Shown here one piece after another: positions 59,564 to 64,000 of a stretch of 64,000 nucleotides of DNA; positions within the stretch are counted from its first letter, which is position 1, and every line of letters starts with the position of its first letter. The stretch is from assembly GCF_018380615.1 (NCBI RefSeq), contig NZ_JAGYVZ010000017.1, positions 1-64,000 on the forward strand, read 5' to 3'. This DNA comes from Flavobacterium psychroterrae (GTDB lineage Bacteria > Bacteroidota > Bacteroidia > Flavobacteriales > Flavobacteriaceae). The notes below the pieces were generated by a model. The model searched no databases and was not told where the DNA came from. It saw only the letters and a list, made by a program, of their open reading frames with translations. The translations under genes were made by a program, and so were the position numbers.

Positions 59564-60706
59564 ATGAAATTCAATACTAAAGTAATACATGGAGGTCAGC
59601 ATCATGATCCAAGTACAGGAGCTGTTATGCCTCCGGTATATCAAACTTCAACTTTTATACAAACAAGTCCGGGAAAACCTTTAGCGGATTATGAGTATAG
59701 CAGAGCTTCGAACCCAACTCGTACAGCTTTAGAAAATGCTTTGGCAAGTATTGAAAATGGTACTCGCGGATTAGCTTTTTCATCTGGGTTAGCAGCGACA
59801 GATTGCGTTTTGAGATCATTTAAAGCGGGAGATGAAATTATTGCAATGGATGATTTATACGGTGGAACTTATAGAATGTTCTCCAGAATTTATAAAGATT
59901 CAGGGATTAAGTTTCATTTTGTGGATATGACTGATATCGAGAAATTGAGATCATTAATAAATGAAAACACAAAATTGATTTGGGTAGAAACACCAACAAA
60001 TCCGTTAATGAAATTAGCAGATATACAGGAAGTAGCAAAAATTACTAAAGCCAATAAAATTTTATTTGCTGTCGATAATACTTTTGCAACACCTTATTTA
60101 CAAAAACCTCTTGATTTAGGAGCTGATATTGTAATGCATTCTGCTACAAAGTATTTAGGCGGACATTCGGATGTTATTGCCGGAGCTTTAATTGTAAAAG
60201 ATGAAGCTTTAGGTGAGCAATTGCATTTTCAACAATTCGCAACCGGAGCTACACTTGGGCCAATGGATAGTTTCTTAGTTTTAAGAGGGATAAAAACACT
60301 TTCGTTAAGAGTTCAGAGACATTGTGAAAACGGAGAAAAAGTGGTGGAATATTTAAGCAATCATCCTAAAATAAATACGGTTTATTATCCAGGTTTAAAA
60401 AGTCATCCTTTTCATGAAATTGCTAAAAAGCAAATGAAGGCTTTTGGCGGAATGGTTTCTTTTACTTTTAAATCAGGTAAAAAAGAAGATTCTATTGCAT
60501 TTTTAGAGAAACTAAAAGTTTTTACTTTGGCAGAATCTTTAGGTGGAGTTGAATCATTAGCGAATCACCCTGCTTTAATGACACACGCTTCTATTCCTGC
60601 AGATAAAAGAGCAGAAGTTGGTATTACAGATGATTTGGTACGATTAAGCGTTGGTATCGAAGATGCAGATGATTTAATAGCAGACATCGAACAAGCTCTA
60701 GCATAA
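59564..60706 (+). CDS. Cystathionine gamma-synthase/lyase (PLP, trans-sulfuration)
   Basis: A Cys/Met-metabolism PLP enzyme of 380 residues. Motifs: YEYSRASNPTRTALENALASIENGTRGLAFSSGLAAT, LIWVETPTNPLMKLADI, FAVDNTFATPYLQKPLDLGADIVMHSATKYLGGHSDV (the Lys of SATKYLGGHSD binds PLP) and the C-terminal ESLGGVESLANHPALMTHASIP. Whether it is the synthase (MetB) or the gamma-lyase cannot be decided from sequence; the arrangement of conserved residues does not settle it. It is monocistronic with a terminator behind. Confidence 0.93.
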   Translation: MKFNTKVIHGGQHHDPSTGAVMPPVYQTSTFIQTSPGKPLADYEYSRASNPTRTALENALASIENGTRGLAFSSGLAATDCVLRSFKAGDEIIAMDDLYGGTYRMFSRIYKDSGIKFHFVDMTDIEKLRSLINENTKLIWVETPTNPLMKLADIQEVAKITKANKILFAVDNTFATPYLQKPLDLGADIVMHSATKYLGGHSDVIAGALIVKDEALGEQLHFQQFATGATLGPMDSFLVLRGIKTLSLRVQRHCENGEKVVEYLSNHPKINTVYYPGLKSHPFHEIAKKQMKAFGGMVSFTFKSGKKEDSIAFLEKLKVFTLAESLGGVESLANHPALMTHASIPADKRAEVGITDDLVRLSVGIEDADDLIADIEQALA

Positions 60707-60730
60707 AGGATTAAATTTAAAAATAAAAAA

Positions 60731-60771
60731 AATCCCAAATTCCAATATTAGTTATTGTAGAATTTGGGATT
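60731..60771. terminator. Bidirectional terminator between convergent genes
   Basis: AATCCCAAATTC pairs with GAATTTGGGATT (60760-60771), with A/T runs on both sides, between the cystathionine gene and the outer-membrane protein gene. Confidence 0.85.
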
Positions 60772-60790
60772 TTATATTTTTGGGATTTCT

Positions 60791-61585
60791 TTAAAATTCT
60801 AAATAATAAATGTATCCTGCGTTGAACCAAACTTGTGAATCGTTTGATTTGTTTTCTTTATAAATATCTTTATTTGGATTTAAACCGTCAATCCAGTCAG
60901 AATTATATCCCTGGTAACGTACTTCAAACATTAAATCGCTCATTGTAGTTAATTTGTAATGTACTCCGGCACCTAATGTTGCGGATAAAACTACTCCGTT
61001 TTCACTTGAAAAACCAAATTGGCGACCGTCTGAAGGAGTAAGGTATTTTGGATAAGTAGTTAAAGGAAGTCCTAATTGACCTAATCTTGAACTAACTTTA
61101 GTATTGTAATAACTTACCTGAAAACCTAAGCTTATATAGGGACTAAAACTACCTATTGTGTTTTCAAAATCATGAATTTTCATAAAGGGAGAAAATTCTA
61201 ACTGGGCTCCAAGGTTTACTAAAGTAGAAGTACCGTGCATGGCTCTAAGGTGTTGTACGAGATTTTTTCTTTTCTCATTTTCAACCCATTCACCAAAATG
61301 TTCTAATTTTGTATGATTGAAAGATAACTCAGATCTTACTTTAAAATGCTCTGTAAAAAAACTTTCTCTGTTGTTATTAGCAGAAAAGTTTATAAAGTGA
61401 ACAATTCCTATACCAAATCCATTGTTTCCAACATTGGTATCAAAGTTATTTCTTTCACCAAAATCAGATTGAAAAGTTGTGGGACCGAATATTATTCCTA
61501 CTTCTTGTGCCAAATCACTTTGGGCTATGGCAATATTAGAGATGCCAAAAAAGGCAAATATCGTGAGTATTATAGGTTTGAACAT
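60791..61585 (-). CDS. Outer-membrane beta-barrel protein (THC0290_0291-like)
   Basis: This exported 264-residue protein has a signal peptide (MFKPIILTIFAFFGISNIAIAQ), then a stretch typical of flavobacterial THC0290_0291 proteins: SDLAQEVGIIFGPTTFQSDFGERNNFDTNVGNNGFGIGIVHFINFS. Beta-strands alternate through the rest and the C-terminus ends in Phe (YYLEF), the outer-membrane barrel pattern. Its function is unknown. The promoter has a good TTG-N18-TATATTTG arrangement. It is divergent from gdhA. Confidence 0.82.
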   Translation of the reverse strand: MFKPIILTIFAFFGISNIAIAQSDLAQEVGIIFGPTTFQSDFGERNNFDTNVGNNGFGIGIVHFINFSANNNRESFFTEHFKVRSELSFNHTKLEHFGEWVENEKRKNLVQHLRAMHGTSTLVNLGAQLEFSPFMKIHDFENTIGSFSPYISLGFQVSYYNTKVSSRLGQLGLPLTTYPKYLTPSDGRQFGFSSENGVVLSATLGAGVHYKLTTMSDLMFEVRYQGYNSDWIDGLNPNKDIYKENKSNDSQVWFNAGYIYYLEF

Positions 61586-61608
61586 GTTTTTGGGCTTACA
61601 AATCTAGG

Positions 61609-61637
61609 CAAATATATAAAAAACATGGTTTAATCAA
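61609..61637 (-). promoter_or_regulatory. Promoter of the outer-membrane protein gene
   Basis: On the minus strand TTG (61635-61637), 18 nt, TATATTTG (61609-61616): a full match to TTG-N17-19-TAnnTTTG, about 23 nt before the ATG at 61585. Confidence 0.7.
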
Positions 61638-61810
61638 AATATTAAATACATCTATTAAAAAATTAGTAACAAAACACTTAATTTCTTAACTTTAAGTAAG
61701 GTCTTTGATACAAAAGAGTAAGTGTTAAAATGTATTTTTAAGATTGTTTGAAAATTACACAATTTTGTTTCAAAAACGAAAAAAAATCACAAACCATCAC
61801 AGTTTTGTTT

Positions 61811-61818
61811 TACCTTTG
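61811..61818 (+). promoter_or_regulatory. Candidate -7 box of gdhA
   Basis: TACCTTTG fits TAnnTTTG; the ATG is 90 nt downstream, giving a leader of about 80 nt. No standard -33 TTG is seen. Confidence 0.45.
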
Positions 61819-61907
61819 CGTGTCATTACGAAAACGTTTTCTTAAAACGTATTTTCTTGTTTAATTAATTAGAGTTTATAACCTATTATTGAATAATTTA
61901 TTTAAAA

Positions 61908-63251
61908 ATGGAACAAAAAATAAATGAATTTATGGCTCTTGTGGAGTCAAAAAATCCAAACGAGCCGGAATTTCTTCAAGCCGTTAGAGAATTTGCAGAA
62001 ACGGTAATTCCATTTATCGCTGAAAGAAAAAAGTACGATGGAAAAAATCTGCTTCTGAGAATAGCTGAACCTGAAAGATCTATAATTTTTAGAGTTCCGT
62101 GGGTTAATGATGAGGGAGAGATAATTGTAAACAGAGGTTTCAGGATTCAGATGAATTCAGCAATTGGACCATACAAAGGCGGAATCAGATTTCATCACAC
62201 TGTAAATTTATCTGTTTTAAAATTTCTTGCTTTCGAACAGGTTTTTAAAAACAGCTTGACAACATTACCAATGGGTGGTGGAAAAGGAGGTTCTGATTTT
62301 GATCCTGAAGGTAAATCTGATGGAGAAATCATGCGTTTCTGTCAATCATTTATGACTGAATTATGTCGTCATATTGGTCCGGACCTTGATGTTCCTGCTG
62401 GAGATATTGGTGTTGGTGCAAGAGAAATTGGTTATTTATTTGGTCAGTATAAAAGAATCAGAAATGAATTTACAGGAGTATTGACAGGAAAAGGTCTTGC
62501 TTATGGAGGTTCATTAATAAGACCGGAAGCTACAGGATATGGTGTGGTTTATTTTACAGATCAGATGCTTCGTACTATCGGACATGAAATAAAAGGTAAA
62601 AGAGTTGCAATTTCAGGATTTGGAAATGTAGCTTGGGGAGTAGCTCTAAAAATAAATGAATTAGGAGGAAAAGTAGTTACGATTTCTGGTCCTGATGGTT
62701 ATATTTATGACGAAGAAGGTATTTCTGGAGAAAAAATTGAGCATATGGTTGAGATGAGAGCAACCGGAGATAATAGAGCTGAACTTTATACTCAGAAATA
62801 TCCAAATGCTGTTTTCCATAAAGGAAAAAGTCCTTGGGAAGTAAAAGTTGATATTGCTATTCCATGTGCAACTCAAAACGAATTAACAGGAGAAGATGCT
62901 CAAAAACTAATTAACAATGGTGTTTTATGTGTTACTGAAGCCGCAAATATGCCTTCTACGCTTGATGCTATTAAATTGTTTTTAGATAATAAAGTACTTT
63001 TTGCTCCAGGAAAAGCTGCAAATGCAGGTGGAGTTGCTGCATCAGGTTTAGAAATGACACAAAACTCAATTCGTTTGAACTGGACGAGCGAAGAAGTTGA
63101 TTTGAGATTGAAAGATATTATGGTTGGAATTCACAACCAATGTAAAAAATACGGTGCTGGAGAAGATGGTTATGTTAACTACGTAAAAGGAGCTAACATT
63201 GCAGGATTTGTTAAAGTTGCCGATGCTATGCTGGCTCAGGGTGTAGTGTAA
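61908..63251 (+). CDS. gdhA: NADP-type glutamate dehydrogenase
   Basis: GdhA interconverts 2-oxoglutarate plus ammonia and glutamate. At 447 residues it is the hexameric short type. Catalytic and substrate motifs: GPYKGGIRFH (87-96), LPMGGGKGGSDFDP with the catalytic Lys126, and the NADP-binding SGFGNVAWGVALK. The length and the GGGKGGSDFDP motif fit the biosynthetic NADP enzyme. It is monocistronic, divergent from an outer-membrane gene, with a strong terminator behind. Confidence 0.96.
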   Translation: MEQKINEFMALVESKNPNEPEFLQAVREFAETVIPFIAERKKYDGKNLLLRIAEPERSIIFRVPWVNDEGEIIVNRGFRIQMNSAIGPYKGGIRFHHTVNLSVLKFLAFEQVFKNSLTTLPMGGGKGGSDFDPEGKSDGEIMRFCQSFMTELCRHIGPDLDVPAGDIGVGAREIGYLFGQYKRIRNEFTGVLTGKGLAYGGSLIRPEATGYGVVYFTDQMLRTIGHEIKGKRVAISGFGNVAWGVALKINELGGKVVTISGPDGYIYDEEGISGEKIEHMVEMRATGDNRAELYTQKYPNAVFHKGKSPWEVKVDIAIPCATQNELTGEDAQKLINNGVLCVTEAANMPSTLDAIKLFLDNKVLFAPGKAANAGGVAASGLEMTQNSIRLNWTSEEVDLRLKDIMVGIHNQCKKYGAGEDGYVNYVKGANIAGFVKVADAMLAQGVV

Positions 63252-63270
63252 ATTTTAATTGCAATTTAGG

Positions 63271-63316
63271 ATGCCTTCATTTGTCTTTTTTAAAGATGAT
63301 TGAAGGCATTTTTTTT
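63271..63316 (+). terminator. Intrinsic terminator of gdhA
   Basis: ATGCCTTCA (63271-63279) pairs with TGAAGGCAT (63301-63309), with an internal AT-rich arm, followed by T7. Confidence 0.8.
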
Positions 63317-63383
63317 ATTTCTAAAGAACGAAATTCAAATAACCACGTTTGTAGTATATTTGTCTATTCGAATATGTCAAATA

Positions 63384-64000
63384 ATGAAGAGAAGTTTTCT
63401 GTATATTTTATTTTTAATGCTGTTTCAATTTAGTTTCGCACAGAATAAATTGTCCTGGCAAGGTTATTTTTCGTTTAACGAAATAAAAGATATTTCACAA
63501 TCTTCCACAACAGTTTTTGCAGCTTCAGAGAATGCTTTGTTCTCTAAAAATGCAGCTACAAATGTTTTAAAAACAACAACAACCGTTGATGGACTTTCCG
63601 GACAGACTATTTCGGCTGTATATCATAGCGAAGGATTCAAGAAAACAATAATTGGTTATGAAAACGGATTAATGACCGTAGTAAATGAAACGGATGGCAG
63701 TATTTTGAAAGTTGTGGATATTATCAACAAACAATTACCGACAAACCTTAAAAAAATCAATCATTTTATGGAACATAACAGTTTGGTTTATGTTTCATGT
63801 GATTTTGGAATTGTGCAATTTAATTTAGCAACATCTCAATTTGGAGATACTTATTTTATTGGCGATAATGGATCAGAAATTAGTGTAAAACAAACCGCCT
63901 ATTTTAACGGATTTATTTATGCGGCGACTTCGAACGGAATTAGAAAAGCAAACAGCACAAATACAAACCTGATTGATTTTAACCAATGGCTTTTAGTGAA
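63384..64000 (+). CDS. PorZ-like beta-propeller protein, 5' part (runs off the window)
   Basis: An open frame starts at the ATG at 63384 and continues to the end of the window (about 205 residues seen). It begins with a signal peptide (MKRSFLYILFLMLFQFSFAQ). It then reads LSWQGYFSFNEIKDISQSSTTVFAASENALFSKNA and GLSGQTISAVYHSEGFKKTIIGYENG, the propeller-blade repeat type of PorZ and two-component-propeller proteins. PorZ is a surface protein required for type IX secretion in Bacteroidota. The rest, including any sorting domain, lies outside the window. A TATATTTG -7 box is at 63355-63362. Confidence 0.75.
   Translation, partial: MKRSFLYILFLMLFQFSFAQNKLSWQGYFSFNEIKDISQSSTTVFAASENALFSKNAATNVLKTTTTVDGLSGQTISAVYHSEGFKKTIIGYENGLMTVVNETDGSILKVVDIINKQLPTNLKKINHFMEHNSLVYVSCDFGIVQFNLATSQFGDTYFIGDNGSEISVKQTAYFNGFIYAATSNGIRKANSTNTNLIDFNQWLLV

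Larger units (their letters stand above)
61586..61907. other. Gene-free divergent promoter region between outer-membrane gene and gdhA
   Basis: No open frame of interest. Minus strand: TTG-N18-TATATTTG (61609-61637). Plus strand: TACCTTTG at 61811-61818 as the likely gdhA -7, without a well-placed TTG. AT-rich repeats (ATTTTGTTTC, CAAAAACG) fill the rest. Confidence 0.5.

Noticed and set aside
61815-61834. Possible second NrtR-like operator in front of gdhA: TTTGCGT-N6-ACGAAAA
   Set aside because: One arm has a mismatch and the spacer is 6 and not 7 nt, so it does not match the 11802-11822 operator well. TTTGCG also follows naturally from the TACCTTTG -7 box.

Overview
The window is chromosomal DNA of a Bacteroidota bacterium, most likely a Flavobacterium. 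The sequence is AT-rich, and several genes have TAnnTTTG -7 boxes, the class used by the Bacteroidota primary sigma factor. Shine-Dalgarno sequences are weak. The gene content is typical of flavobacteria: the Bat/MoxR operon, a TonB-dependent receptor, a PorZ-like protein, a THC0290_0291-like outer-membrane protein and HPPD/HGD aromatic catabolism. I found no rRNA, tRNA, CRISPR array, prophage or complete insertion sequence.

Layout. 0-10 kb: cvpA-like gene, small hypothetical genes, pheS, gpsA, a large YwqK-repeat protein, a YqhD-type alcohol dehydrogenase and a DJ-1/PfpI protein divergent from a LysR regulator. 11-20.8 kb: an accessory-looking NAD+/ADP-ribose gene cluster on the + strand. 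20.8-27 kb: mostly minus-strand housekeeping genes (nadD, gmk, yicC, DoxX, ArsC-like, DinB-like, RlpA). 27-45 kb: TonB receptor, pgi, a ParDE toxin-antitoxin pair, an M23 peptidase, tryptophan dioxygenase, hppD, hmgA, a patatin-BamA fusion, uvrC, an AspA-like deacylase and 5-FTHF cyclo-ligase. 45.7-55.3 kb: the eight-gene moxR-DUF58-batABCDE operon. 55.5-64 kb: oxidoreductases, an AlbA_2 protein, metB-like gene, gdhA and the start of a PorZ-like gene.

Main point of interest: a NUDIX-winged-helix regulator of NrtR type is followed by an operator that overlaps a good promoter. Behind it lie ten collinear genes: PRPP-synthetase-like, small coiled-coil protein, VWA protein, short adenylosuccinate-synthetase-like protein, NADAR, RES-domain protein, KptA/Tpt1, ADP-ribosylglycohydrolase, PPP-type phosphatase, deoxyribosyltransferase-like protein and nicotinamide phosphoribosyltransferase (the last seven tightly packed). 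The set can be read as a cycle that consumes NAD+, removes or recycles ADP-ribose and rebuilds NAD+. No NMN adenylyltransferase is present, so a route through ADP-ribose pyrophosphate is worth testing.

The second theme is intergenic. About seventeen gaps hold imperfect inverted repeats built from short tandem words. The words differ from site to site but the architecture is shared. There are also several classes of REP-like palindromes.
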